Counted from the stretch's first letter, positions 1-9,364 are shown. The stretch is 64,000 bases of DNA from Ramlibacter sp. (GCA_016713005.1 JADJPY010000005.1:73691-137690); one strand, 5' to 3'. Notes: generated from the letters alone by a model not told the origin. Numbers and translations are program-made.

Positions 1-897
1 CACATCGGTGGAGGTGCCCCCCATGTCAAAGCCGATCACCTTGTCGTGGCCACCCAGCGCTGCCGTTCGGGCCATGCCCACAATGCCGCCGGCCGGGCCA
101 GACAGGATGGCGTCCTTGCCCTGGAATGCGTGCGCATCGGTCAGGCCGCCGGACGACTGCATGAAGAACAGCTTCACGCCCGGCATCTCGCCGGCCACCT
201 GCTCCACATAGCGGCGCAGGATGGGCGACAGGTACGCATCCACCACCGTCGTGTCACCCCGGCTCACGAACTTCATCATCGGGCTGGTTTCATGGCTGGT
301 ACTGACCTGCGTGAAGCCCACTTCCTGCGCGATGCGTTTGGCCGCCACCTCGTGTTCGGTGTAGCGGTAGCCATGCATGAAGACGATGGCCACGCTGCGA
401 AGGCCGCGGCCGTAAGCGGCCAGCAGGTCACCCCGCAGCGACGCCTCATCCAGCGGCTGGAGCACTTCGCCATGGGCGCTCAGACGCTCCTGCGCCTCGA
501 CCACTTCCGCATACAGCAGCTCGGGCAACTGGATGTTGCGGTCAAACAGGCGCGGCCGGTTCTGGTACGCAATGCGCAGCGCGTCGCGAAACCCCCGCGT
601 GGTCACCAGCAGGGTGGGCTCGCCCTTGCGCTCCAGCAGCGCGTTGGTCGCCACGGTGGTGCCCATCTTCACGCATTCCACCAATGTCGGCGTCACCGGC
701 TCGCCGGGCTTGAGGCCCAGCAGGTGGCGAATCCCGGCGACGGCTGCGTCCTTGTATTGCTCCGGATTTTCGCTCAGCAGCTTGTGGGTGGTGAGCGTGC
801 CGTCGGGCCGCTTGGCCACGATGTCGGTAAAGGTGCCTCCGCGGTCGATCCAGAATTGCCAGCGGCTGTGACCCGGGGAGGAAGAATCGTCTTGCAT
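1..897 (-). CDS. Hydantoinase/5-oxoprolinase subunit A, N-terminal part
   Basis: Partial gene running off the left edge; 299 residues are visible from an ATG at 897. It opens with the ATPase-type phosphate loop DRGGTFTD (residues 18-25) and ends in GGTSTDV, both typical of the HyuA N-terminal and core regions. This family uses ATP to open cyclic amides such as 5-oxoproline or hydantoins, usually in the cytoplasm. It is the last visible gene of a leftward operon and starts 11 bp after the preceding receptor gene. Because the C-terminal part lies outside the window, a fused HyuA-HyuB 5-oxoprolinase and a separate HyuA subunit cannot be told apart. The neighbouring DUF1445 gene favours 5-oxoproline chemistry (inference). 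Confidence 0.85.
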   Translation of the reverse strand, partial: MQDDSSSPGHSRWQFWIDRGGTFTDIVAKRPDGTLTTHKLLSENPEQYKDAAVAGIRHLLGLKPGEPVTPTLVECVKMGTTVATNALLERKGEPTLLVTTRGFRDALRIAYQNRPRLFDRNIQLPELLYAEVVEAQERLSAHGEVLQPLDEASLRGDLLAAYGRGLRSVAIVFMHGYRYTEHEVAAKRIAQEVGFTQVSTSHETSPMMKFVSRGDTTVVDAYLSPILRRYVEQVAGEMPGVKLFFMQSSGGLTDAHAFQGKDAILSGPAGGIVGMARTAALGGHDKVIGFDMGGTSTDV

Positions 898-908
898 GGT
901 GCGTGAAT

Positions 909-1870
909 TCAGCGTTGGATGTAATAGGGCACAAAGATATTGTTGGCCTCGTTGCCGACAGATCGTACCCACTCGCGGGAGAATTTCTCTCCCATGCGCT
1001 TGAGTTCCATCTCGAAGTCGGCCGGGATGCGGTCGACCTTCATGCCCTTGGCCTTGAGTTCACTGGTCGAGCCCGACGCGACTTCCTGGCTCATCGCCCA
1101 GCCGCGAGCTTCGGCCTCCTGGGCGGCCTTGACCACCGCCTGCTGGGTGGCGGGCTTGAGGGCCTCGAAGGCCTTGAGGTTGACGAACACGATGTTCTTG
1201 GGGAACCAGGCGTTGATCTCGTAATAGTGCTTGATCTGGCCCCAGACCTGGTTTTCGACGCCCGTCACCGCCGAAGTGATCATGTTGTCCATTTTCCGCT
1301 GGCCAGCGCCTTGTTGACCTCGACCATCGGCACATCCACCGGCGTGGCGCCCAGCATTTCGGCGATGCGGATGGTGGACTGGTTGTAGGGGCGCATGCGC
1401 GTGCCCTTGAAGTCCGCAGATGAACGCACGGGCACACCGGCGTACAGGCCCTGGGGCGGCCAGGGAACGGCGTAAAGGGCCTTGAGGCCGCGCCCCGCAA
1501 AGTGCCGCTCGATCAGCGGGCGTTGCAGCTCCCACATGCGGCGGGCATCTTCATAGCTGCCCACCACGAACGGGATGGCGTCGGCTCCGGCAATCGGGAT
1601 GTCCTTGACCATGCTGGTCATGATGGTCTCGCCCGCCTGCGCCTTGCCCTCCTGCACCGCCTGGCGGATGTCGTTGAGCTTGAACAGCGTGTTGTTCGGG
1701 TGCACGTCGATCCTGAGCTGCCCGGAGGTGGCCTGCTCCACGTCCTGCGCGAACTTGTACACGTTCTGCGTGTGGAACGACTCCGCCCGGTAACCTGTGG
1801 CCAGCTTCCAGTTTGTCTGGGCGTGCGCTACCGAAGCCGCGGCGAGCGCGGCGGCAAACAGATACTTCAT
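909..1870 (-). CDS. TRAP transporter receptor (DctP family), frameshifted
   Basis: Periplasmic solute receptor of a TRAP transporter. The start at 1870 begins a signal peptide ending AHAQ. The N-terminal half (to about 1290) and C-terminal half lie in different frames. Both halves align with the two neighbouring receptors, including the ligand-binding arginine region GTRMRPY and the region NAWFPKNIVFVN. Adding one A to a run of four (1292-1295, minus strand) restores a product of about 320 residues, the same length as the receptor at 3810-4775. This looks like a homopolymer sequencing error or a very recent mutation. It follows dctM by 29 bp, so the operon carries two receptors. Confidence 0.85.
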
Positions 1871-1899
1871 GGTGAACTCCTGCGATGGAATGGAGTGGC

Positions 1900-3198
1900 T
1901 CAACCCTGCATCTGGCGTGGCAGCCACAAGACCACGTCGGGGAAAAAGTAGGTCCCGAGAACCGCGACGATCATGAGGAAGAACAGCGGCATGGCGGTGC
2001 GTGCGATCCAGGCCACATCGCGTTTGGTCAGGCCCTGGAGCACGAACAGATTGAAGCCCACGGGAGGGGTGATCTGTGCCATCTCGACCACGAGCACGAT
2101 GAAGATGCCAAACCAGATGAGGTCAAAGCCCGCTGCCTCGACCGTGGGCAGCAGCACCGCAATGGTCAGCACCACCATCGAGATGCCGTCCAGAAAGCAT
2201 CCCAGGACAATGAAGAACACGATCAGCAACAGCATCAACGCAAATGGCGACAGGTGCAGAGCACCGATGAATTCCGCCAGATGCCTTGGCAATCCGATGA
2301 AGCCCATGGCCAGCGTCAGGAAGGCCGCGCCGGCGAGGATGAGCCCGATCATGCAGTACACACGGCATGCGGCAACCAGCCCGTCCTTGAAGCGCGCCCA
2401 GTCAAGCGAGCCCTCGATGCGGGCAAGGATCAAGGCGCCGCCCACTCCCAGCGCTGCCGCCTCGGTCGCGGTCGCAATGCCGCTGTAGATGCCGCCGAGC
2501 ACCAGCGCGATCAGCGATACCACGGGGATCAGGTGGCGCGAGGCATAGACCTTCTGCCCGAAGCTCATGGCCGCATCGGCAGCGGGCACCTTGCCGGGGT
2601 TGAGCAGGGCCCAGACAATGATGTAACCCATGAACAGCGCCGCAAGCATCAGGCCCGGAATGACGCCCGCCAGGAACAGTTTGGCAATCGACACATTGGC
2701 GGCCACGCCGTAGACGATCATGATGATGGAGGGCGGGATCAACAGGCCGAGCGTGCCCGCTCCGGCCAGAGTGCCGATGGAGATGTCGTCCGGGTAGCCC
2801 CGCTTCTTGAGTTCGGGCAGTGTGATCTTGCCGATGGTGGCGCAGGTCGCTGCGCTAGACCCGGAAATGGCTGCAAAGATGGTGCAGCCCACCACGTTGG
2901 TGTGCAGCAGCCGCCCGGGAAGACGGTCCAGCCAGGGCGCGAGGCCCTTGAACATGTCGTCCGAAAGCTTGCTGCGAAACAGGATCTCGCCCATCCACAG
3001 GAACAGGGGCAATGCTGTCAGCGTCCAGCTGGAGGTGGATCCCCAGATGGTCAGCATCATGCTGTCGCCGACCGGGCGTTGTGTGAACAGTTCCATGCCG
3101 ATCAGCGCCACCGCAAGCAGTGACAAGCCGATCCAGAGCCCGGAGCCCAGCACCGCAAAGAGCAGCACGATGAGAGCAAGTGCGATGACGAAATCCAT
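1900..3198 (-). CDS. TRAP transporter large permease (DctM family)
   Basis: Multi-spanning membrane subunit of about 432 residues that forms the ion-coupled channel of a TRAP transporter. Family landmarks are GSSAATCATIGK, AGTLGLLIPPSI and a C-terminal TPPVGFNLFVLQ. I chose ATG at 3198, preceded by AGGA at good spacing. A GTG at 3219 that overlaps the dctQ stop as GTGA is an alternative. It pairs with the dctQ gene just upstream and probably serves both receptors in this operon. The substrate is unknown, but the enzyme context suggests a small carboxylate or 5-oxoproline. Confidence 0.93.
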   Translation of the reverse strand: MDFVIALALIVLLFAVLGSGLWIGLSLLAVALIGMELFTQRPVGDSMMLTIWGSTSSWTLTALPLFLWMGEILFRSKLSDDMFKGLAPWLDRLPGRLLHTNVVGCTIFAAISGSSAATCATIGKITLPELKKRGYPDDISIGTLAGAGTLGLLIPPSIIMIVYGVAANVSIAKLFLAGVIPGLMLAALFMGYIIVWALLNPGKVPAADAAMSFGQKVYASRHLIPVVSLIALVLGGIYSGIATATEAAALGVGGALILARIEGSLDWARFKDGLVAACRVYCMIGLILAGAAFLTLAMGFIGLPRHLAEFIGALHLSPFALMLLLIVFFIVLGCFLDGISMVVLTIAVLLPTVEAAGFDLIWFGIFIVLVVEMAQITPPVGFNLFVLQGLTKRDVAWIARTAMPLFFLMIVAVLGTYFFPDVVLWLPRQMQG

Positions 3199-3215
3199 GG
3201 TGGTGTGTCCTGTTG

Positions 3216-3725
3216 TCACTCAACGTGAGCGGCGTCTGCAGACGCCGCAATGAAGCTGCCGCCGCGCCAGCGCTCGACCAGCGCATGGCCGAACGAAAGC
3301 GCAAAGCCGATGCAGCCCAGCGCCATGCTGATTTGCGGAATCCAAAGCGGTGAAGCATCGGCCGCCGGAGAAACATCATGCGTTGCATACGACACCCAGA
3401 CCAGGCGGACGGCATACCACGCGATGTACACCGACAGGCAGAACGCAGATGCCAGGCACCACCACTCCAGCGCGCCGCGCAACTTGGCGGGTACGCGGTC
3501 AAGCACAAGCGTCACGCGGATATGGTCGCCATGCTTCAGCGTCGACGGCAATGCCAGAAAAAGCGCCGCAGCGATGGAGTACCCGGCGTAGGCGTCGAGC
3601 CCGCCAATGTCCCAGTGCACCTCGCGGGCAATCACGCCCAGCAGCACGGTGCCAAAGGCAGTCACCATGGCGATGCACGAGAGCACCATCAGCAGTTTGT
3701 AGAAATTGAGGACGAGTTTGGCCAC
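3216..3725 (-). CDS. TRAP transporter small permease (DctQ family)
   Basis: A 169-residue inner-membrane protein with four hydrophobic segments and the DctQ landmark LKHGDHIRVTLVLDRVP near residue 63. It partners the large permease encoded 17 bp downstream. It lies 84 bp after the receptor gene at 3810-4775, the largest gap in this operon, so a hairpin or internal promoter there is possible, although none is obvious. Confidence 0.92.
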   Translation of the reverse strand: MAKLVLNFYKLLMVLSCIAMVTAFGTVLLGVIAREVHWDIGGLDAYAGYSIAAALFLALPSTLKHGDHIRVTLVLDRVPAKLRGALEWWCLASAFCLSVYIAWYAVRLVWVSYATHDVSPAADASPLWIPQISMALGCIGFALSFGHALVERWRGGSFIAASADAAHVE

Positions 3726-3809
3726 CGTACGCTCCAGCTCGGAAAAACAGTTGAGAGGAAAGAAGCGGCAGGGAGCAAGAACGAAACGCTTCCCGCCGCA
3801 GGCCGCAAC

Positions 3810-4775
3810 CTAGGGCTTGCGGTAGGCGTCGATCACGGCCTGGCCTTCGGCACCGGCGGTCTTGAGCCACTCGGCGGTCATGGTTTCACCAATGGCCGCG
3901 AGTTCCTTCTTGATCGCATCGGAAGGCGCGGCAATCGTCATGCCTTTTGCGCCCAGCTCCTTGATGTATTCGCCGTCGAGCTTCTCGCTGGTGGCCCAGC
4001 CACGTGCTTCTGCGGCCGCAGCTGCCCGGAGCACAGCGTCCTGGGTGGTCTTGTCAAGCGCGTCAAACGCCTTCTGGCTCACCACGGTCGCATTGCGCGG
4101 CAGCCAGGCACTCACCGGATAGAAGTACTTCACCTGTTCATGCAGCTTGCTCTCTACCCCGCTGGCACTGGATGTGAGGAAATTCTGAACCCCGCCTGTC
4201 GCCAGCGCCTGCCCCAGTTCGGCCAGCTGGATGGTCACGGGCTGGGCCTTGAGCAGTTGCGCAATGCGTGTGGTCGCCGGGTTGTAGGCGCGCATCTTGG
4301 TGCCGGCAAAGTCTGCCGGCGTGTTGACAGGCTTGAGCGAATACAGGGACTGACCAGGCCAGGGCACACTGAACAACACCTTGATCCCCTGGGATGCCAA
4401 CAGCTTGTCTTGCGCCGGCTTGGCGGCCTGGTACAGGCGTTTGGCGTCGGCATAGCTCGTGGCCAGGAACGGTATGGAATCGACGCCAAACAGCGGATTT
4501 TCATTGGCCGCTCCCGAGAGGATGAATTCGGCCGATGGCACCTGGCCAGTCTGAACCGCCCGCTTGATCTCGTTGGCCTTGTACAGCGAGCCGCCGGGGT
4601 GCAGCGTGATCTTGAGCTTGCCACCCGTGAGTTGGTCAACCTCGGTTGCAAACTGCTGGACGTTCTGGGTCTGGAAGCTGTTGGCGCTGTAGCCTGTGGG
4701 CAGGTCCCACTTGACCTGGGCGGAAGCCGCGCCCGCCAGTGCAACGGCGGACAGGCAGAACATGAATTTTTTCAT
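3810..4775 (-). CDS. TRAP transporter solute receptor (DctP family)
   Basis: A 321-residue periplasmic binding protein with a signal peptide (MKKFMFCLSAVALAGAASAQ). The binding-site arginine lies in GTKMRAYNPAT. It is preceded by AAGGAG before ATG 4775. It is clearly paralogous to the receptors at 909-1870 and 9365-10333 (all share the pattern FATEVDQLTGGKLKI / KRAVQ / PFLATSYAD), so three related receptors sit within 10 kb. First transporter gene of the leftward operon, 15 bp after the DUF1445 gene. Confidence 0.93.
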   Translation of the reverse strand: MKKFMFCLSAVALAGAASAQVKWDLPTGYSANSFQTQNVQQFATEVDQLTGGKLKITLHPGGSLYKANEIKRAVQTGQVPSAEFILSGAANENPLFGVDSIPFLATSYADAKRLYQAAKPAQDKLLASQGIKVLFSVPWPGQSLYSLKPVNTPADFAGTKMRAYNPATTRIAQLLKAQPVTIQLAELGQALATGGVQNFLTSSASGVESKLHEQVKYFYPVSAWLPRNATVVSQKAFDALDKTTQDAVLRAAAAAEARGWATSEKLDGEYIKELGAKGMTIAAPSDAIKKELAAIGETMTAEWLKTAGAEGQAVIDAYRKP

Positions 4776-4790
4776 CGGGAAGCTCCTTGA

Positions 4791-5600
4791 TTAAAAGCTG
4801 GCAAGCTGGTGGTTGAGAAGGTCGGTGATGAGCATCGCGCCGGGGGCGTGGGTGATGCACAGTTCGGGGCGGGCCTGGCGGATCGCGGCCTGCGGTGTCA
4901 CGCCGCAGGCCCAGAACACCGGCAGTTCGTCGGGCAGCACGTCCACGGCGTCTCCGTAGTCGGGCCGGGAGAGATCGGCAATGCCGATCAGGCGCGGGTC
5001 GCCAATGTGCACCGGCGCGCCGTGCACGTCGGGAAAGCGGGAAGTGACCTGGATGGCGCGGATCGCGGCGGCGGGCTTCATCGGACGCATGGACACGACC
5101 ATCGGCCCGGCGAAAGGACCCGCCGGCACGGTGGGAATGCTGGTGCGGTACATGGCCACATTCCTGCCCTGGTCCACATGGCGCAGCGGCAGCCCGGCTT
5201 CCATCAGCGCCTGCTCGAAGCTGAAGGAGCAGCCGATGACGAAACTCACCAGGTCGTCACGCCACAGCGAGGTGATGTCACCCGTCTCCTGCACCAGTTC
5301 GCCATCGCGCCAGACGCGGTAGTTCGGCACATCGGTGCAGATGTTCACATCCACACCCAGCGCGGGCAGCAGGGGCTGGCCGGGCTCGCCCACAGCGAGC
5401 AACGGGCAGGGCTTGGGGTTGCGCTGGCAAAACCTCAGGAAGTCATCCGCCAGCGCCTTGGGCAGGATGACCACATTGCCCTGTACGTGGCCATCGGCCA
5501 GACCACTGGTGTGGCCGACCCAGTCGCCGCGGCGGATGGCCAGTCGTGCGGCCAACGCGCTGGCGTTGGGCGGCACGGAGGGAACCAGGGTGTCGTTCAA
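4791..5600 (-). CDS. DUF1445 (YcsI-type) putative hydro-lyase
   Basis: About 269 residues, DUF1445 family, recognisable from WVGHTSGLADGHVQGNVVILP-like and FVIGCSFSFEQAL-like segments and a C-terminal ITHAPGAMLITD. The mammalian D-glutamate cyclase (DGLUCY), which makes 5-oxo-D-proline, contains this domain. Bacillus ycsI lies in the 5-oxoprolinase region. An uptake system plus 5-oxoprolinase downstream fits a 5-oxoproline or D-glutamate pathway, but the bacterial enzyme's reaction is inference. I chose TTG 5600 because CTGGAG precedes it. Alternatives are TTG 5672 and GTG 5576; the last best matches the usual N terminus. Confidence 0.8.
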   Translation of the reverse strand: MNDTLVPSVPPNASALAARLAIRRGDWVGHTSGLADGHVQGNVVILPKALADDFLRFCQRNPKPCPLLAVGEPGQPLLPALGVDVNICTDVPNYRVWRDGELVQETGDITSLWRDDLVSFVIGCSFSFEQALMEAGLPLRHVDQGRNVAMYRTSIPTVPAGPFAGPMVVSMRPMKPAAAIRAIQVTSRFPDVHGAPVHIGDPRLIGIADLSRPDYGDAVDVLPDELPVFWACGVTPQAAIRQARPELCITHAPGAMLITDLLNHQLASF

Positions 5601-5688
5601 GAGGGGCTCCAGAAAATCCGGTGTTGCAATGGAGCGGATTCTGGATTCGGGATCTCGCACCCGCAAATTCAAAATTTATCGATCACGC

Positions 5689-5705
5689 CATCGATTTTTT
5701 CGATG
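5689..5705. promoter_or_regulatory. Inverted repeat, operator candidate upstream of DUF1445 operon
   Basis: CATCGA-TTTTT-TCGATG is a perfect 6-bp inverted repeat in the short AT-rich gap between the LysR gene and the DUF1445 gene. It is a plausible operator or promoter element for the leftward operon. No polymerase consensus is clear. Confidence 0.35.
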
Positions 5706-5731
5706 ACGCGGCGCAAGATAAGGGTTTCACC

Positions 5732-6610
5732 CTAGAAATCGGCAGCAAAGGACAGCGCCGATTTCAGCACCAGGTCCGCGTGCCCGGAGGACGGATCCAC
5801 CCGGTAGTTGGCATGGATGGGCAGTGGCGGCAACTGGGCGTCACATCGCAGGATCTTCAGCCCGGCCATGTCCGGAAGGCGCCGCGCCGCCGCAAGCGGC
5901 AGCGTGGCCACGCCAAAGCCGCTTTGCACCAACTGCACCATCGCGGAGATCGACGAAATGGCATGCACCTTGCGGGGCTGCACATTCGCGGCCTTCAACT
6001 GGTCCACAAGGGCCAGGTGCGGGTGTGAGCCTCGCTGGAATGTCATCAACTCCATATCGGCAAAATCAGCCATGTGGTACATGCGCTTGCGGTGCGTGCG
6101 CGCATTGCCAAGGAAAGCCATCTCCATGGCAGGCATCGTTTTGGTGCGCACCCCTTCGGCATTGGCGGGCGACGCGGTGAACACGATGTCCAGCGCGCCG
6201 CGGCGCACCAGTTCGATCAGCACCGGCGTGGTTTCGACCGACAGCTCCAGCTCCAGTGCAGGGTATTCCGCCCGCAGGTGCTCCACCCAGGGGATCAGCC
6301 AGGAGTGCAGCACCGATTCGATCGCACCGATGCGCATCTGCACCTCAAGCGGCGCGTCGCCCCCCATCTCCAGCTTGATGTCGCGCTGCAGCTCCAGCAG
6401 ACGGGCGGCGTGCTTGAGGAAGCGCTGCCCGGCAAAGGTCAGGCGGAACTGCTTGTCGCGCCGGTCCAGCAGCACCGTGCCCAATTCGTCCTCCAGCGCA
6501 GCAATGCGCGCGGACATGGCCGACTGGGTAATGAACAGCTTTTCCGCGGCGCGCGACACCGACTGCAGCGTCGCCACCCAGTAGAAGGCCTCGACAAAGC
6601 GCAGGTTCAT
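5732..6610 (-). CDS. LysR-family transcriptional regulator
   Basis: A 292-residue LTTR. The N-terminal winged helix-turn-helix spans about residues 3-60 (SVSRAAEKLFITQSAMSARI is the recognition region), followed by a two-lobe effector domain. It lies directly upstream of, and in line with, the DUF1445-TRAP-oxoprolinase operon and diverges from the dctQM pair at 6712 with a 101-bp gap. It may therefore control either or both sides. The effector is probably the transported acid (inference). Confidence 0.92.
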   Translation of the reverse strand: MNLRFVEAFYWVATLQSVSRAAEKLFITQSAMSARIAALEDELGTVLLDRRDKQFRLTFAGQRFLKHAARLLELQRDIKLEMGGDAPLEVQMRIGAIESVLHSWLIPWVEHLRAEYPALELELSVETTPVLIELVRRGALDIVFTASPANAEGVRTKTMPAMEMAFLGNARTHRKRMYHMADFADMELMTFQRGSHPHLALVDQLKAANVQPRKVHAISSISAMVQLVQSGFGVATLPLAAARRLPDMAGLKILRCDAQLPPLPIHANYRVDPSSGHADLVLKSALSFAADF

Positions 6611-6711
6611 GGCTGCAGTGCCCGGGCGCGCATGCGCGACGGCTGTCCGTGTGTGCGGGTCATTTTTTGATTATCGGCCGACTGGCCAGCACCGCCCGGC
6701 AATAATGACCC

Positions 6712-7245
6712 ATGCGCAAATTCCTCGATACCCTCTATCTGGCGGCCGGCGCGCTGGCCGCCCTCTGCATCCTGACCATCTGTGTGCTGATGATCGGCCA
6801 GAGCGTGCTGCGCGAGTTTGGCGTGCGCACCGGCGCCACCAACGATGTGGTGTCCTGGCTGTGCGCGGCCTCCGCCTTCCTGGCCATGGCCCACGCCTTC
6901 AAGCACGGCGACTTTGTGCGCGTGTCGCTGTTGCTGGAGAAAGTCTCCCCGCGCGTGCGCCGCACGCTGGAACTCGCCTCGCTGGCCATCGCCTGTGTCG
7001 CCATCGGTTACCTGGCCTGGTGGGCCACACGCTTCACCTATGAGAGCTGGGAGTTCAACGACATGGCCAACGGGTTGCTGGCCCTGCCCTTGTGGATCCC
7101 CCAGACCACCTTCATGGTGGGATCCTGGCTGTTTTTCATCGCGGTGCTGGACGAGATGGTGCTGGTGGCCCGTGGGGCGCGGCCAACCTATGTCGTGGCC
7201 GTCGAGGAACGCCACGCACAGGGCGACTTCTCTGCCGACGTCTGA
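6712..7245 (+). CDS. TRAP transporter small permease (DctQ family)
   Basis: A 177-residue protein with four hydrophobic segments and the family region FKHGDFVRVSLLLEKVSPRV near residue 63. It diverges from the LysR gene and is followed 24 bp later by its large permease. The polar C-terminal tail is cytoplasmic by analogy. The ribosome site before ATG 6712 is weak. Confidence 0.92.
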   Translation: MRKFLDTLYLAAGALAALCILTICVLMIGQSVLREFGVRTGATNDVVSWLCAASAFLAMAHAFKHGDFVRVSLLLEKVSPRVRRTLELASLAIACVAIGYLAWWATRFTYESWEFNDMANGLLALPLWIPQTTFMVGSWLFFIAVLDEMVLVARGARPTYVVAVEERHAQGDFSADV

Positions 7246-7269
7246 ACCCTCCATATCCGGAAGCCCCCA

Positions 7270-8580
7270 ATGGACACCCTCGGTATCGGACTCTTCCTGC
7301 TCGTGATCATGCTGGTCCTGTTGACCGGCGGCGTCTGGATCGCGATGACACTGGCCATCTGCGGCTGGATCGGCCAGGCACTGTTTGTCGACACACAACC
7401 CGGCAAGAACCTTTTCTCCGCTTTCTGGGAGAGCAACGCCTCCTGGGAGCTGGCCGCGTTGCCGCTGTTCATCTGGATGGGCGAGATCCTGTTCCGCACC
7501 AAGCTCAGCGAGGAGATGTTCGAGGGCCTGCGCCCCTGGCTCAACCGCATCCCCGGTCGGCTGATGCACACCACCATCCTGGGGTGCGGCATCTTTGGTT
7601 CCGTCTCCGGCTCATCCGCTGCCACCTGCGCCACGATCGCCAAGGTCGCATTGCCCGAGCTCAAGAAGCGCGGCTACGACGAAGGCATTGCCCTGGGTTC
7701 GCTGGCCACGGCCGGCACGCTGGGCATCCTCATCCCGCCCTCCATCACCATGGTGGTGTATGCGGTGGCGGCCGACGCGTCCATCATTCGCATCTTCCTG
7801 GCGGGCTTCATCCCCGGCGCGCTGCTGATGGCCCTGTTCATGGGCTACATCGCCTGGTGGTCCATCCGCAACCCGGACAAGGTGCCGCCGGCGGACCCAC
7901 CCAGCAGTTTCGTGGAGAAGCTGCGCAAGAGCGGCAACCTGATCCCCTGCTCGGCACTGATCATCTTCATCGTCTGGGTGCTGGTGGCCGGCTACGCCAC
8001 CGCCACCGAGTGCGCCGCCTATGGCGTGGCGGGCTCGCTGGCCATCGCCGCCTGGGGACGCTCGCTGACCTGGAAGAACTTCCGCGAAGGCCTGATGGGC
8101 ACCACGCGCACCAGCTGCATGATCATGTTCATCCTGGCCGGCGCGGCCTTCCTGACCAAGACCATGGCCTTCACCGGCGTGCCACGTGAACTGGCCGAAT
8201 GGGTGAACGGCATGAACCTGTCACCCTACGCCCTGATCGCCTGCCTGGTGGGGGTCTATCTGGTGCTGGGCACGGCCCTGGACGGCATCAGCATGATCGT
8301 GCTGACCGCCGCCGTGGTGATGCCCATGATCCAGAAAGCCGGCTTTGACCTCGTGTGGTTCGGCATCTTCATCGTGCTGCTGGTGGAGATTGCCGAGGTG
8401 ACGCCGCCGGTGGGCTTCAACCTGTTCGTGCTGCAGAACATGACGGGCAAGGACAGCAACACCATTGCCAGGGCTTCGCTGCCGTTTTTCGGCTGCCTGA
8501 TCCTGTGCATCGCCATCGTCACTGTTTTTCCAGAGATCGTCACATGGCTGCCCAACCAGGTCATGGGCAAGGAGAAGTAG
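7270..8580 (+). CDS. TRAP transporter large permease (DctM family)
   Basis: A 436-residue multi-spanning permease similar to the DctM at 1900-3198 (both contain LFIWMGEILFRTKLS-like, GSSAATCATI and TPPVGFNLFVLQ segments). GGAAG precedes ATG 7270. Its 3' end overlaps the convergent racemase-like gene by 20 bp. The matching receptor is probably the one at 9365, on the other side of that gene. Confidence 0.93.
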   Translation: MDTLGIGLFLLVIMLVLLTGGVWIAMTLAICGWIGQALFVDTQPGKNLFSAFWESNASWELAALPLFIWMGEILFRTKLSEEMFEGLRPWLNRIPGRLMHTTILGCGIFGSVSGSSAATCATIAKVALPELKKRGYDEGIALGSLATAGTLGILIPPSITMVVYAVAADASIIRIFLAGFIPGALLMALFMGYIAWWSIRNPDKVPPADPPSSFVEKLRKSGNLIPCSALIIFIVWVLVAGYATATECAAYGVAGSLAIAAWGRSLTWKNFREGLMGTTRTSCMIMFILAGAAFLTKTMAFTGVPRELAEWVNGMNLSPYALIACLVGVYLVLGTALDGISMIVLTAAVVMPMIQKAGFDLVWFGIFIVLLVEIAEVTPPVGFNLFVLQNMTGKDSNTIARASLPFFGCLILCIAIVTVFPEIVTWLPNQVMGKEK

Positions 8581-9340
8581 GCAGGCCCATGGCGCGTCTC
8601 AGCCGGGGTGAGTCCTGCAGCGAGCGCAGCGTGAACCCCGTGGCCGCCCGCACCGCGTCCGCATAGGGCGGCATGTTGGTGCATTCAAGCACCACGGTGC
8701 GCAAGTCCGGGGCCCGCGCGCGCAAAGCCTCTGCCGCACGCACCACGTCCGCGCCGGCCAGCGCCAGATCCATGGTCGCCCGGTTTCCGAGGATGGCGCT
8801 GGCAAACTCCCCCGCCGGGTCCACGCCCTGGACCAGCACGTCGCGCAAGCGTTCCCGCGGCACACCGGCTGCGCGCAGGTGGTCGGACCCGAGCTTAGAA
8901 GCCGAGATCGTCAGGACGCCCACCTGACGCTCCTTTTGCAGCAGCGCGGGCAGCTGGAGCAGGCTGGAAGTCTCCACCGGCACCTTCACCGCGGCCTGCA
9001 GCTCGCGCTGCAGCAACACCAGGAAGCCGCAGCTGGTGGTGATGGCCGCCGCCCCGTCCCTCTCCATCTGCCGCATCAGGACCACAAAGGCACTGGCGAT
9101 GCGCTGGGCGCGCAGGCTGGCCGCCGTGGCCACCACCTTGTCCGGCCACGCGCCGGCCACCATGGCCCGCCGCACCGGGCAGCCGAACGTATCCGGGTGA
9201 CCCACATCGCCGGGCGGCCGGGGGAAGCGCGTGTCCAGCATCACGATGCCCAGGAAAGGCTGGACGCGCCCCCCCGCCCCCGGGGGTAACACCGGGGCGG
9301 CTGGCGCGGGATTTGCATTTATGCTGTCGGGTTCCACCAT
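8561..9340 (-). CDS. Aspartate/glutamate racemase-family protein
   Basis: About 259 residues. The two cysteine motifs of the Asp/Glu/hydantoin racemase fold are present, TSCGF in the first half and ECTNMPPYADAV in the second, so a cofactor-independent two-base racemase or a related isomerase/decarboxylase is likely. I chose ATG 9340; ATG 9349 three codons upstream is equally possible. Either leaves under 25 bp to the divergent receptor gene. The gene sits antiparallel between a TRAP permease pair and its receptor, which suggests the transported compound is its substrate (inference). Confidence 0.8.
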   Translation of the reverse strand: MVEPDSINANPAPAAPVLPPGAGGRVQPFLGIVMLDTRFPRPPGDVGHPDTFGCPVRRAMVAGAWPDKVVATAASLRAQRIASAFVVLMRQMERDGAAAITTSCGFLVLLQRELQAAVKVPVETSSLLQLPALLQKERQVGVLTISASKLGSDHLRAAGVPRERLRDVLVQGVDPAGEFASAILGNRATMDLALAGADVVRAAEALRARAPDLRTVVLECTNMPPYADAVRAATGFTLRSLQDSPRLRRAMGLPTSPCP

Positions 9341-9364
9341 TCCCGACATTGTCCTGGAGAGATC

